NCBI GenBank assembly: GCA_002633005.1
Contig: NMRA01000033.1
Location: 11,078 to 75,077, forward strand
Direction of reading: 5' to 3'
Source: Phoronis australis
Taxonomy: Eukaryota > Phoronida > Phoronidae
DNA length: 64,000 bases
In this document: in pieces, positions 44,986 to 57,187 of the stretch
Layout: each line of letters starts with the position of its first letter
Position numbering within the stretch: position 1 is the stretch's first letter
Made by a program: the position numbers and the translations under genes
The notes under the pieces: model-generated
What the model saw: the letters and a program-made list of their open reading frames with translations, nothing else
What the model was told of the DNA's origin: nothing
Database searches by the model: none

Positions 44986-45815
44986 ACATTACTCCACTTC
45001 GGAGTGAAAAAGACTCTTGAGGTGCGCATAATGTTCGTAATTACGGAAATGCAACTTCACGTGTGGACAAAACTAATTAATGGCCGACAATTTCATTTTT
45101 GTCAAAAACACACGGCATTGCTGAAAATTTCAGGATTTCACCAGGCTTTAGCTGGGAAAATGTACAAAGCATGGTGTACTGATACTGATGCTAAATTTTC
45201 TTCCCGATTGCCTTCGTCTAGAATTTTGATGAATATTATTTCACTATTCCACTGCTTTTACTAAAATTGACTGATAGGTTGTTTCATAACTTACGAAGTT
45301 GTTGTCGTTTCGTAATTCGTACGGCTCAGCTGCCTGCATCTTCTGAAGGAAAATAAAATAGCTTTGGTTTAGTCATGTGTCTACCCTAGACTACAAGCAC
45401 AGCTGGGACAATAAATCTTCATTTAGGTTTGGCTGACACCGTAATAAACCAGGAAATGTTACTTCAAGTAAGTCAAGGGCACCGTTAAAATGACTGCTCC
45501 ACTTAGCCTTACGGGGATTTAACAGACCAAATGAACTAATGGACTGAGCCGATTTCGAGTGAGCTTTCTTCAAAAACATTGGCTGATGAACGTCCTACAA
45601 CAGAACACAAGCATATGATGGTTTGTCTCACGTATAGCTTTAAGCTGGAAAATGGTGAGGTTGGTGTCGGATTCAATTTTCTACTGTAGATAAAGAAAGC
45701 TTATCATCACTAACCAATTCTGCCGTGGTGTTCCGGGTTGAAACCACTGCAATTAATAAAGCTACAATACCTACACATCGAGTGTGAGCTGGGGATAACC
45801 TTTTTTTTCTTACAG

Positions 45816-45983
45816 TCAAATAGCTATCAAAGCCCTAAAGAAACTGGGGGCAGCTCACGATCTGTTAATGTTGGCATTGATGAACCCGACACTGCACAAA
45901 ACTTTGCATTTTCCAACACGACAAAAAGTGAAGCAAAACTGTTACCCTTTTTTGATCATTTGCAGCAGTCCAAAGGATATTGA
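45816..45983 (+). CDS. Candidate terminal exon, unrecognised
   Basis: A strong acceptor (CCTTTTTTTTCTTACAG) precedes 55 open codons ending in TGA. The peptide reads SNSYQSPKETGGSSRSVNVG, then DEPDTAQNFAFSNTTKSEAK and LLPFFDHLQQSKGY. It is hydrophilic and Ser/Thr-rich with an aromatic end. No upstream exon could be joined with confidence (the open segment 44983-45264 is a possibility). It may be the last exon of a host gene or of a transposon protein. Confidence 0.35.
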   Translation, partial: SNSYQSPKETGGSSRSVNVGIDEPDTAQNFAFSNTTKSEAKLLPFFDHLQQSKGY

Positions 45984-46009
45984 TTTTGTATACTGCTCAC
46001 GCAATGTAT

Positions 46010-46440
46010 ATAGAACCATTTAAGAGATGTTCAGTTTCGTTAAAGATCAACTTTCGCACCACTTTTATTTTCCAAAATATCACCTTCGCCAAGTGTGGAG
46101 GGTGCAATAGGAACTATTTTATACCTTTTTCAAGTTCGTGAAAGATCGTCTTTCGCGTACCTCTCCTTTTTAAAGAATATCTTTTCCAAGTTCGGAAGGT
46201 GTGAAAGGAGTAATTTTACAGTTTTCAATTTCGTAAAATGCCAGATTCCTCATACCTCTTTCGAAAGATCCACCTTTAGGCAGAGTGGAAGGAACTAAAG
46301 GAAACATTTAAGTCTTTTCAATTTCCTTTCCCACATTTTTTGCTTTAAAGTTATGAAAAGGGGACTCTTGCAGCTTTAAAATTTTGTGAACAACCCCTTT
46401 TTGCATACCTTTTCATTCTTGAAAAATTATCAGGTAAACC
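46010..46440 (+). repeat. Diverged tandem repeat, period about 95-105 bp
   Basis: Four units share a 'TTTTCAATTTCGT(G)AAAGAT', 'CACCTCTTTT' and 'GGAAGGTGxxAxxGGA' order, starting near 46022, 46117, 46217 and 46312. Divergence between units is high, so it is old. Confidence 0.5.
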
Positions 46441-49400
46441 AGTAAGATAATCAGACTTGTTTCGTGTTTTAAGAAAATTTTGTTTTTTCATGATTTTTGA
46501 AGGTGATTCAAAACAGTCTGAGAACGCTCAATTAGTTTCCGTCTGATATTTTGGTTGTTACTGTTGTTTTTCAATACACATGTCTTCAAAGACGAATCGT
46601 TTCTTTTTGTGATTAGTGAAACTACAATAACAGCTGGGATTGTGTACCTTTTATTCAGTGATGTATTTCTAACGTCCATTCAGTGGCATCGTGCTGTCAC
46701 CAACCAAATATGTTAACGTTCACTTAGTTCTCAATCAACAAAAAATATATCATTCTGTATCAACAGCTCGCGAAAAGCGTTGAACAAATGCGGGACACAT
46801 TAAGTACTAGTCCACGAGACCACCAACCAGCCAGCGGCAAGGTGGGGGTCAACAGATTTTCACCAAATTTGGCACATAGGTAGTCCTATAGGATCCATAA
46901 ACATTGGTGAAATATTTCCTAAAAATATTACGTTTTACCAAAATTATAGGTTCAAACACATTTTAGGGCTTCGCAGCCATGTTTTCACGGTATAAAAACT
47001 GTCCAGTTTTAACTGTATATATTTTTCCTTGAATGAAAGCTATTGAACTATTATTCACTTGGAATTGTTTAGTGGTGCCCATAGATTGTTACACAGATGT
47101 CTTGAAAGAAAGATTCCGATTTACCACCCTCATTTAGTAGTTTTACTACACTGCCCCCCCCCCGTTATGCCAATTTGAGGTTATGCTCAGTACACTGCTG
47201 TACCAAATCTGCCCCCACTGCTATGAGAATGAAACCTAGCCAAAATGCTTACAAAACATGTTACTTTCATTGCATTGTCAGCCAGTTGATTAGTTATACA
47301 TTTTGGCACTTCAAATGTACTAAAATGAGAATTTTTAAAATATCTGAGATCGATGCGTGTTTGTTCCTCCTGAATGTTTTGAATGTTTTACTACTTACCA
47401 CCTAGGGCTACGGTACTCCTAGATACCATACATAGCAACATTTTGTTAAAAAGCCGATTATGTCCTCCACAGTGAACAGGGTTAGACATGAACTCGACAA
47501 ACTGTAGATTATTTTGATTTACAGTTGTTATGCCTTGCAATTTCCTCATGGGTATTTCTTCACACATATTCAAGTCTCATATTCTGTTGATCAAATGTTC
47601 ATGCAATGCATTGTAATATCAACTGAATGATAAGTTTGGTGGCATGACCACAATTTTCCCACGACTTACAACAAAAGACCGCAGAAATTTTCCTGACGAA
47701 ATACTGGGTTTTCAGTTCTCTAAAAACATTAGAATGACAAGACAAACTCCACCACTGTCTGTGGCAACTCGTCGCATAGTTATCGCTCATCGGTCCTATT
47801 ATTGTTTTCCTTTGTTGTGTCATTGTTGGATATAACAACACAGATCGCATGGACATAGAACTTTGCGTCCATCAGAAAGTTGCCGATAAGAGCTTGTCAT
47901 TATCTTTACGTATTATAACAACGGGAACAATGAAGATGCTAACCTATTGTTCTCTATGCGATCAGGTTTCCCCGTGGATGACCACAGAAGAGGAATCCCA
48001 AAGTATCCACAATGACCACGCACCTCAGCAACTATTACCGCGCACAAGAATCCTTCCCGTGGAACCTAAACACCAAATTTTTATATCCATATATTGTGTT
48101 GTATTGCTCATGGTACGGGTTCAGACTCCGCTGCATTAAGATTCCAATCCCAAACCCTGTAGTTTGTAGTTTGAGTCAAATTTCTAGACAATGCAGGTTT
48201 ATGGATTTACTCTCGTTTAAATGAAGAGTAAAAATCAAATTCTGCACTGGTTTTTTAAAAGTAATCACTTATTGGAAGATCACACGTCTAAAAAATAAAA
48301 CAATGTTTGACGATTTTATTCCTTATCTTATTTGAAAGTTGCCTACCTCACAGACAACACATCTAAGTTGAAAACATTCCTTGTGAAAAAAATACAAAAT
48401 ACCAACCAGAGACTTGTATACTACAAAATATGTTTTCATAATACAATACAAAGATAACTGTACAGTCAAAAGTGCAATGTTATGACTAACAAAAACTGCC
48501 TTCTAGATCTTTTCAACACTCCAATTGCTACAGGACAGAGTCAACCACAAAACCCCATAAAGTCAGGGAGTTACGTTTAAGGTAATGTAGTCTCACTGCG
48601 AAAAAGTGATTTCACAATGTCGCTGACAACACTGGAAATTTCTTCTTCACAAACTTGAGGTAGCTGTATGTAGCACATCAATGTTCTCATCAAAAATAAC
48701 CACCACAAAATGAAAAATTGGCTCCTCGGTTCCAATTAGACAGCATTTTTACAATGAAATGGTCATAAAAAATACTTTTGTAACATGGTTTGCATTACAA
48801 TTGCCGTACGATTACAGTTGTACATACATACCAGAAACAGAATTACCCGTGGGAACCATAAAATGGTCAATTCACCAAAAACCAATGAGTCACCAGAGCT
48901 AATGTGCCAATACTTTTCAGTATTGCATTAAAAAAACATTTGAAGTGGACCACCTAAAATCACACAAAACAACTTTTGATTCAGACATTTTACCATCATG
49001 AAATGGGTATTATTTCCAGGTCACTTCGTTGCAATTCCAGAAATCACTTCTCATCTGGATAAGCAACAAATTGAGCAAGGTTTATAGAGGAAAATGGTCT
49101 AAATCAAAACTTTATATCCTGGACAGAATGTGGGTTTATAACCCAGGCAGAAAGATAAGTAAACAAAACCAGCCTAACAGGAACAGGGGCTCAAATTTCA
49201 GTAATACCCGTTCACAAACAAAAATCTATACTGGTAAATAAAATGCAGAAACATAAATTTAGATCAGTTACGCAATTTCAAGGAAAAGAAACAGTACAGT
49301 GGTCAGAAATCATCTAAATGTGATGGCCACACTGAGAAATCCTTTCTGACCAAAATCTCCAGTGCCACTGCTGGATTTATCAGATCAGCCAGAGTATTTA

Positions 49401-49500
49401 CAGGTCCAGTCACTATACTGTTTCCTCCCTTTGAATATATACAATGCTACATCCTTGACAATCTTAGAGTGCAGATTGTCTCTTTCCAATGCATACTCCA
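46441..49500. other. No supported gene
   Basis: A C-run at 47154-47163 and long AT-rich sequence. Open frames at 47599-48139 occur on both strands with no splice support. The 48.3-49.3 kb stretch looks like untranslated sequence and could be the 3' UTR of a minus-strand gene (see 49567-49824). Confidence 0.35.
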
Positions 49501-49517
49501 CTTCCTCTGTCCCAGTT

Positions 49518-49545
49518 CCCCCCCCCCCCCCNCCCCCCCCCCCCC
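49518..49545 (+). repeat. Poly-C run containing an undetermined base
   Basis: Twenty-seven Cs around N at 49532. The true length is uncertain. Confidence 0.9.
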
Positions 49546-49566
49546 ATTTGCTGAGAGTGGCCTATC

Positions 49567-49824
49567 TCAACAAATTACTTTGGACCTGTTGTGGTATAAG
49601 CCAGTAATCTTTGGCAAATACTTTTTCCCCAACTCGTTCCTCAAGTTACAAATTCTCTTTGACACATCTTCTGGGAGTAGACTTCTCGGCCTCTCTCTAG
49701 CCCCCTCATTTAAGGGCACCTTCTTGCTGGTTTTGAACTTTCCCATACCCAAGCTTTACTAATAATCGGCAGGTCTCCAACTTCAGCAGTATCCACATCG
49801 TCAGCATAAGCCTTTTCAAGATTC
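49567..49824 (-). pseudogene. Candidate coding exon with a frameshift, unrecognised
   Basis: On the minus strand an acceptor (CATTAATACAATTTTAG at 49825) opens a frame reading NLEKAYADDVDTAEVGDLPI and ISK. A one-base shift near 49760 is needed to reach MGKFKTSKKVPLNEGARERP and LLPEDVSKRICNLRNELGKK, YLPKITG, ending near 49567 beside the poly-C run. Both parts look like real protein (charged, balanced), unlike neighbouring random frames. Either the gene is dead or the assembly has an indel here, next to a homopolymer-rich region. Confidence 0.4.
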
Positions 49825-50495
49825 CTAAAATTGTATTAATGAAAAATTAAACATATTAAATTTAATGTGGCCATTTCGGCTCAGAAAATATGAATACCAA
49901 GCTTTAAGTGAAGGCATCACAAATAAGAGAGATTTGATTATAAAAATTTACAAAATGAATGTACGTGACAGCAGGACAAAGGTATAAAACAGAAGTATGG
50001 CACATTACATGTTGAAAATAATGAGACTAACTTAAATTATCCGCGCTACCTATTTGTCAGCGTTCATTGTGAAATGAATGAGTTGAACATTATATTTCTC
50101 TTCATAACATTGAAACATAAAACAATTGACCAAAGTAATTTTTTGAAGAATACACAATATTTTTGACGGCTTTAGCATGTTTAATTAACTTCATATTCAA
50201 TCGTAGAAATTCATTGGCAGACATAACATACTCCCTAGTCGCTAAAAGTAGGTTATGGGCAGAAACCATGTAACACATTTGGTGGTTATTATGAAAAGTT
50301 ATGATGACTACCTGTTTCCTATGCCAATGTACATGTATACATGCACTGCATATACATCAACACATTTCAATAAGACATGATTAAGCAATAAGGCCCAAGT
50401 TATAAGCAATCACGGTGTGTCAATAAAAGTATTTTTGCATGAATGACGTGCTCCTAAAAAATATTCCTCTGACCCTGGAGTTTGGTGATTCCTAC

Positions 50496-50547
50496 CTGAG
50501 CTCACACGAAGCAGGACGTTGAACCTTGACTTAACGTCTTTGGTCAT
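50496..50547 (-). CDS. Possible short first coding exon
   Basis: The minus-strand ATG starts MTKDVKSRFNVLLRVSS and ends at the consensus donor GCTCAG/GTAGGA, one base into a codon. The next acceptor downstream is at 49825, but the joined phase leads into the less protein-like frame of that exon. The pairing is therefore doubtful. Confidence 0.25.
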
Positions 50548-50899
50548 TTTTTCAGACCTCTATCAGATTTCTCCTCTAGTGTGCAGTGGCTGTACTCAGT
50601 GTCTTTGGCGACGCCAATATATCTCGAGGGTTGTAACGATGATTCGGGCAAGTGAATCTACTACAGTAGATTATGTAGCTCCTGCTTCACACCTGCCTCC
50701 GAGGCGGACACTGAGACAGACTACTTCTCAGGACACGTTCCACCTCCACATCAGCTCCCCTCACTTTTGTGTTCTCCAATGTCTTGCTCTGTTCCTTGTG
50801 CATTTTCCAAGAGTTTCCAAAGTTGTTAGTTTCTCTCCGCAATTTGTAAAAATACCACATTCGATGCGACTGGCAATGCCAGATAAATAGCCATTATTC

Positions 50900-52708
50900 A
50901 ACTAACGCATTGTATGTTTAGTTTGGTATTCAGACGAGTTGGATGAACAAATCTAGTATAATTTCATATTATAGTGGGAACTACTAGTGTCCTTGAAATT
51001 AATTAAAAACATTTAAGCAAACCAATTCTTTTAATTGTTGTACTATACCACGGTATTTTAATGCGTAGAAACGGCGCACAACTAGTGACTGGTTTAACAC
51101 GTCAAATACACGTACGCGGCCTGAAAATTGTGAAATTCAGACACCTATTACCAAGCTTGCCTGAAGGGCTGACAAAGTGAAGTCTTCTACATGTCCATGT
51201 TATTATTTTTAGTTTTCAAGGGGGGGGCAGCTTCGCTATAAGGGTACAACTTTCTGCTGGTTTACCACTAGAATAAAATGTACCTCCACCGAAACAGTGT
51301 GGGTGCTGTTTTACTTACATTGGTCATGAACCTATCATGTGATATCAAAATTGCTTAGAAAAGATTCTGTTTGAAGCAGAAACTGGAGTAGAAAATTTGG
51401 TCAAAAATGACTCATTCCACACCAAGAAATTGCCTCATTTTGACCCCCCAAGAAGACTTCCCTTGTATCTCCTATACCACTAAAGTTTGTGGTGTCATAC
51501 TTCACCCAATTTCTCTCATCCCTATTGTGATTTATTAGACTAAACATGAATCTGAATGGCTGACCCCCCCNGCCGCTTGTTGCCTGTACGGTGCTTGGTG
51601 GATCCGTGGACAGATAATTAACTTTCAAAGATTAGAAAAAATGAACACCTGACAATACAAACTTGTAACACCATTTTAATTCTTAGAGATGCACCGCAGT
51701 CTTTCGTGGGAAACAGAAGTATCGACGTTTAAATTTGCAGTACATTTTAAATACATGAAAGGCGAAAACGGAACTTCTCGTTTTATAAAAAGGCACAAGA
51801 TACGAAAATGCAAAGTATTTCGAATTAATGAAAGATCAAAGGTGACTTTGGCAAGACCAACTGTAAAACGCAAGTTTGAGGAATCGTTTCAATTATAAAA
51901 GTTGAACGACGACTGCACTTAAAACAGAAGGCTGTAAAAAGAGACAGGCGTCTTTTTGGACGGCAAGAGATTACATATGACCTTTCAATATTTAGCCTAA
52001 TGTGACGGGACGTTCGTAACTTTACGCTTATTGTTATTCTTATTTACTTGCAAATGTTCGGTTATTCTTATGCTAATGTCTTTGTTGCGTCTCAGTACGC
52101 CTTTGTTACGTGGGCACGCGGTCGCGACTGTATGTGTCGGGCACTTCACTAGCTACAGGCTTAGGAGAAGGGTGTTTCCTTCATTTGCCTACATGAAATT
52201 GATTGTCATCATGTGTAACTGAACTGAACGTATGCCTGATGAGGAAAAATACTTATTTTTGATGCTCAGTGGAGACTTGCTCTGTTACACTAATGAAAGA
52301 TGATAGCTGGGTACACGTTTTCTTTTCTGGAATGTGAAAAATAAGAGGAGAACGAAAACTGGCGGACTGTCTTGCGCACACATTTTGGGCGTGGTAAATG
52401 TCAAAACAGACAAGTGAGATGAAACAGTCCAATTAATATAAGTTTAATTGTAGTACTTCGTAACAGGAAAAGAAATAATGTAACCGAAAGGAAATAGAAA
52501 CATTAAACCATACGAGCTTGCAGTACCTTAAAATATGTGAAAGACTATAATTCTGTGAAAAAAGGTGTGACATGGGGGTAACATGTGATGTTCTTGTACG
52601 ATAAAAGGTGCAACGTGTGAACATACAAAGCCTTTGGAGTTTTTGAGAGGAGAGGTTGCATTTTTGTAAATGGAATGTGTTAAGTACGTCCTTAAAATAC
52701 CTTTTCAG
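50900..52708. other. No supported gene; one stretch open on both strands
   Basis: 51676-51898 is open on both strands for more than 60 codons (plus: KFAVHFKYMKGENGTSRFIK; minus: LCLFIKREVPFSPFMYLKCT), each with a possible acceptor. Which strand is coding, if either, cannot be decided. A C-run with N is at 51564-51571. Confidence 0.35.
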
Positions 52709-52807
52709 TTAATGAATGGTGAACGGTGGTCTTCGGTAAACGAAATGGTGCAAAAAGTGCGGGATCACTTTGCAAACATGTTGCACAAAGTGAAAAACGT
52801 TGGAAAG
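52709..52807 (+). CDS. Candidate internal exon, 33 codons, phase 0-0
   Basis: The acceptor TACCTTTTCAG and strong donor GGAAAG/GTAAGG bracket exactly 99 bp, open throughout. It reads LMNGERWSSVNEMVQKVRDH and FANMLHKVKNVGK, an amphipathic, Lys-rich peptide. It is on the opposite strand to the gene candidate at 53.3-54.7 kb. No family is recognised and no partner exon was identified. Confidence 0.35.
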
Positions 52808-53322
52808 GTAAGGTTTCGTGCAGTGTTACAACCTTGCAGCCGACAGAAGTGTAGGCACTGAGGCGGTGTTCAGTAGACTCATGAACTTTACGCAGTCCAG
52901 TAGGATCCTACAGGAAATTCCAAAAGTAGTCCAACATCTTACAGGATTCTGTCTGATACAATAGGATGTATTATAGAAATTTCTGTAGAATTTTATAGAA
53001 ATTCCTAAATGATCCCGAAGTATCTTTCTTTCGAAACACCAGCATTGAATGTCAAGGCCCTCGCTCAGTCTTCTGATCCGGCATATTTTTTTGTAACAAG
53101 GGTCCGCTCAAACACGTTAAGTTGTAAACATTTTCGACATCATACGAGGTACAAATTTATTCAATTAGCAAGTTTGCCTGGGTGGTTAAAATGGTTTCAA
53201 CAGTCTTCTTTGTTTTGGCCTGGGTTTCCAGTCGTTCAATCGGGCTTCGAACAACCACAGGCGAAATCGCAAAAAGCGCAATACAAGTTCTTAGAATTAT
53301 AGAAGTGGTCGTTTCAAATTAC

Positions 53323-53448
53323 CTTTATGATCTCGTACAGGTGTATCTCTTTCTTGCCAACGACCGTGTGCATGTGTACAGTGGATCTACTGAAGCCCAC
53401 TAGTTCCATGCGAATGTTGTTAGACGGGTGATCTTTGGTATTGCTGAT
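53323..53448 (-). CDS. Internal exon of an unrecognised minus-strand gene
   Basis: The acceptor TTTATTCTTTTCAG and the donor ATAAAG/GTAATT bracket 126 bp, exactly 42 codons, both boundaries in phase 0. It reads ISNTKDHPSNNIRMELVGFS, then RSTVHMHTVVGKKEIHLYEI and IK. Alternating hydrophobic residues suggest beta strands. It joins in frame to the open segment ending at 54494 (also phase 0) across a 1,045-bp intron. Together this is the best host-gene evidence in the window. Function unknown. Confidence 0.55.
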
Positions 53449-54493
53449 CTGAAAAGAATAAATTTTTAGGCTTTTTCGTCGAGAAGATAATCCTCGTTCC
53501 ACTTTTGAACAAAGCGTGTCCTGTGCTGGTCGAAATCGTTACAACAGCCCAAATTGTCACACGCGAAGAGACAATTTAGGCAATCTATGTCTACTTTAAA
53601 AGCAAATGCTGATTCAAATCTTCACAATCCAGCAGCTGAGAGACACTGAGCAAAATACAGGGTTTTCTTAAAGGGGCATGGAACGTGATAGCTCGTCAAA
53701 ATATTTTTTAAACAAATCCTGACGAAAATACCATCTCACAGCGTCTAGTACAGAGTAATTCATTTCCCGCTGTGAGGAAATTTCCATTAAAAGTCACTAA
53801 ATTCACAATTTGTGAAATACGCGCGAAGCAAAAACTCTGTGGTTACCACGGAGTTTCTGATCTCCCTCCCATTTATCATAAATGCACGCATGCGCTTACA
53901 GTCAGTTGCTTAAAGTCGCCTGAGGTCAAAGGTCACATTTTCCATATAAGAGAAATGTGTTACGCCTCTGTCTTGCCATACCAAATAAGGAGACGTGCTA
54001 TGCTTTGTGGGAGAAAAAATCGACGAAGTGGCGAGCAGTTGACAGGTCATTTTTTAATTTAAAACTAAAAGAAAATGCTTTGATACCAAGAGACTTTAAA
54101 AATCTCTACGAACAAACCATAAAAATACCTGGTGAGCAGGTTGAATTCTGTTTCATTGGCAGAGAACCACTTTCAATATTGCAATTTATTCTGTTAATCG
54201 CCTTCCAGGACAGGATTTGTTTAGGATATCTATCGTAGAGTTGTCCGAGGACACAATTCAACTAATTTTTGTTTAGATGTAAAAGGCATCTATTGTTAGT
54301 CTTAATTTGGTGGCCCTTCAAGAAGACGCTTCTCGCCTGATTACACGGAACCAAAGTATAACAATACCCCTTCCATTGCACTCGCACAATTAAATTTCTA
54401 ATGCGGTGACGCTGACCTGTTGTTCTTCAAGGCATGTGCATTGGGAATGTGAAAGGACTCTTACGATAGAAGTTTCGTAAAAAATATACTCAC

Positions 54494-54658
54494 GTCTTGT
54501 AATATTAAATGTCTGACGTTATCGAAAACCAGCGTAGCTGATAAGTCCCTCACGTGCACTTTCTCAGGGCTGGTGCATACCTTTTCCATGCCAACAATAA
54601 ATCTTATGTAGACATTGACATCTTCGTTTTTGGCGAAGAGTACGTTGAATAGGAAAAG
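54494..54658 (-). CDS. Upstream exon of the same unrecognised minus-strand gene
   Basis: On the minus strand the frame reads FNVLFAKNEDVNVYIRFIVG, then MEKVCTSPEKVHVRDLSATL and VFDNVRHLILQD. It ends in phase 0 at the donor CAAGAC/GTGAGT (intron starts at 54493). The upstream boundary is unclear: a TGA lies in frame four codons before the conserved-looking part and no AG acceptor is obvious (the sequence is TTTTCCTATTCAAC). A mutated acceptor, a non-canonical AC-ending intron or a pseudogene are the options. The composition and strand-like hydrophobic pattern continue into the exon at 53323-53448. Confidence 0.5.
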
Positions 54659-55503
54659 TCACGCAACGGTTGGTTAAAGTAAACTGAATTAGATATAATG
54701 ATAGCCTGAATTGACTGTACAGTGAAGATTTTCTGCGCAGTTTTCAATTTAAGGAGAATTTTATTGTTCAATTTTTCCCAGAAAGCAATGTCTCATTTAT
54801 GTTCTGAGAACTTTTGATAACAGGCACATAAGAAAATACTCACAGAATATAGAATTGATTAACCAAAATGCACTGAATAGATAATTATAAGCTTCTGCAG
54901 AAACAGATCATGATAACTTCACATAAATACTGATTCCTTAAAAACCAAAAATACACTAGAACTGTTTGGAGATTACACAATGGGTGACGACTAACGTTGT
55001 CATTTGTTGTCCCGTTTTGACGTAATGTAGAACGACAATTAAATGCTCATAACTCGAGAACAGATAATTTACATATCACAGCTATTGTCTACGGGGGTTC
55101 TAATGGGTCAGCTGATCGGCTTGTGGTTTTTTGGGCATTTTTTTATGAAATTCGTGGTTTTACGCACTTTAAGGTTACGGGTAACACTATTTCAAAAACG
55201 CTGTTTTAAAAAATAGGGGCTGTGAATACAGTAAAATATGCGAGGGTTCCAAATAAATTGAATTTCATACAAGTTGTTGTTGTTTTCTAGTGACAAACTC
55301 AGGAAGGGCTGTTACCAACAAGCATGATTTGCTCACGTCCAACCTGTCAGTCAAGTAAAATATCCCGCCAAAGTTTTCCACACTATTGTACGTCGTTTTG
55401 TCAACCCTCACGACTTACCTGGCGAATCAGCTGTCTATAAAATCGTTTCAAAGTTCTGAATAATTTCATTCATTGCCATGTCGCCTGAAAGTCAGAATGT
55501 AAG

Positions 55504-55638
55504 ATGAAGCTTGCATCTAAGGCGACAGAAAGCGAGACTCCATTCCATGATCTAGCCAAAATCAGTCCCGAAGTGGCCGATTACGAGATCCACTGGATTA
55601 CAAAACTTACCATGACTAAGTTCAACAAAACTTCATAA
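55504..55638 (+). CDS. Small open frame, 44 codons, unrecognised
   Basis: From ATG it reads MKLASKATESETPFHDLAKI, SPEVADYEIHWITKLTMTKF and NKTS, then TAA. The peptide is protein-like, but no splice sites, promoter or family support it, and a chance frame is possible. Confidence 0.25.
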   Translation: MKLASKATESETPFHDLAKISPEVADYEIHWITKLTMTKFNKTS

Positions 55639-55985
55639 AATTGAAGCCAATCCTACCCAAATTCTGATATTTCGTGAAACAACTCTCGTCTAATATTTCA
55701 TACGACGTTCCATACAATTTACCCAGTTGCGTGTGATTAACTCGGAAGGTGACCTGCTGACCTACATTTGATTACCTTCAGTGAAGCACGTGATCAGCCT
55801 TGGACAACGAACTTTAAGTTTCAGTGTTAATGAAATTCGCTAATCTTCTTTCCACTTTTATAAATTTAGCGTTACTTTGAAAAAACTGAAAAAAGAGACT
55901 TGAATAAATTACACTGAGCAACTCTCATGACTTAGACACGTAGTGTGCGACATAAATCGAGAACAAAACGGTGGCCAACTGACTG

Positions 55986-56221
55986 TTGACACAATATTAC
56001 GTTTTTCAGCGATTTATGTTTGAGCGCGACCCCAAACTTTGGAACACGATATCTCGAGAAAGAGTCCACCGAATTAAATCGTATTTGAATTTTCTGACAG
56101 AACGATGTTTTGACGTGTCAATCACTAATTTCATATCAAAAATACCAAGAAACAACACCACCAGTTGATCATCTGCTGTCAAATTAGCACACGCGCATGC
56201 ATCATCTAATGTTATGCTCAT
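55986..56221. other. Stretch open on both strands, possible exon
   Basis: Plus: after TACGTTTTTCAG (a plausible acceptor) the frame reads RFMFERDPKLWNTISRERVH and RIKSYLNFLTERCFDVSITN to a stop at 56166. Minus: the frame starting near 56221 reads LTADDQLVVLFLGIFDMKLV and RKFKYDLIRWTLSRDIVF. The strand cannot be settled by eye. Confidence 0.3.
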
Positions 56222-57147
56222 CTCGAGTTACGAGCATTTATTGGTTGATACATACTACGTAGAATCGGGAAACCAAATCACCTTCCTTTGTGTTTAGTGT
56301 AAGAAGTCGTCAGACATTGGTGCTCATGGAGGCGCTGCGATTGTGGTGGTTGTGACAACGCGGCAATTTGACCACGCTGTGTCTCTTTACACTTTCCCGC
56401 GGTACACCACAGAACCGCGGATATAGCTCAAGTTTGTACAAGAAACTCGTGTGTTAGTGGATACTACACACTGGCGCTGGGTACGTTCATACGTCACACT
56501 CACGTCGCTTCTATTTTCGCGTTTTTGAGATATTGAATTCAAGGTTGTTACATGTAGTGTTATAAAAGGAGGTTTAATCACTGGTTAAAACAAGGTGAAT
56601 GGTGGTTTTACACACATTAAACCTTAGCAAACTTGAAAAGGATATGATTGTCGTATTCAAGGCGAACTTGTGAGCATTGTTTTACATGAATGCATAAAAT
56701 CGCACTCTGAAACAAGAAACAAAGTAAACGTCAATATTGTAAATAGTTCATTTAAGTAGGCTCCACGAAGTTTGCTAAAAAACGGAAAGCTGTCGTTATC
56801 TTACGACATTGACTAATTTATAAAACAATCGCGTACAATGACCTTACTTCAACAGATTGTTTAATTTGAAAATGCATTTTTTGCGTTGAGTTAATTTGGT
56901 GTTCAAATTTCACAGTAGACCAACGCAAGTGTAGACATTAGGTTAGCTTTGGGGCCAAAGTGTATAAAAAAAACAGTTTAGGACCGATGTGAGTGAAAAA
57001 CTGGCCGAATCATGCCTCATACAAAATAAATATCATCGAAAACTACCTTCTTACTTGATTAAACTAATTTAATTACTGGTGCTAACGAAATTACTGTTGC
57101 ACCGTTATTTTGCTACCTAATTTGCGGATCGATCATGCGTCGGCTTT

Positions 57148-57187
57148 CACCACAGATTTTTCAATTTTAATTGAAAAATCTGTGGTG
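57148..57187. repeat. Perfect hairpin 1 (19-bp arms, 2-base loop)
   Basis: The arm CACCACAGATTTTTCAATT is followed by TT and then its exact reverse complement. It ends at the base before hairpin 2. Confidence 0.97.

Noticed and set aside
50519-50890. 123-codon + strand frame
   Set aside because: Amino-acid pattern is random-looking and a better supported short exon lies on the other strand at its left end.
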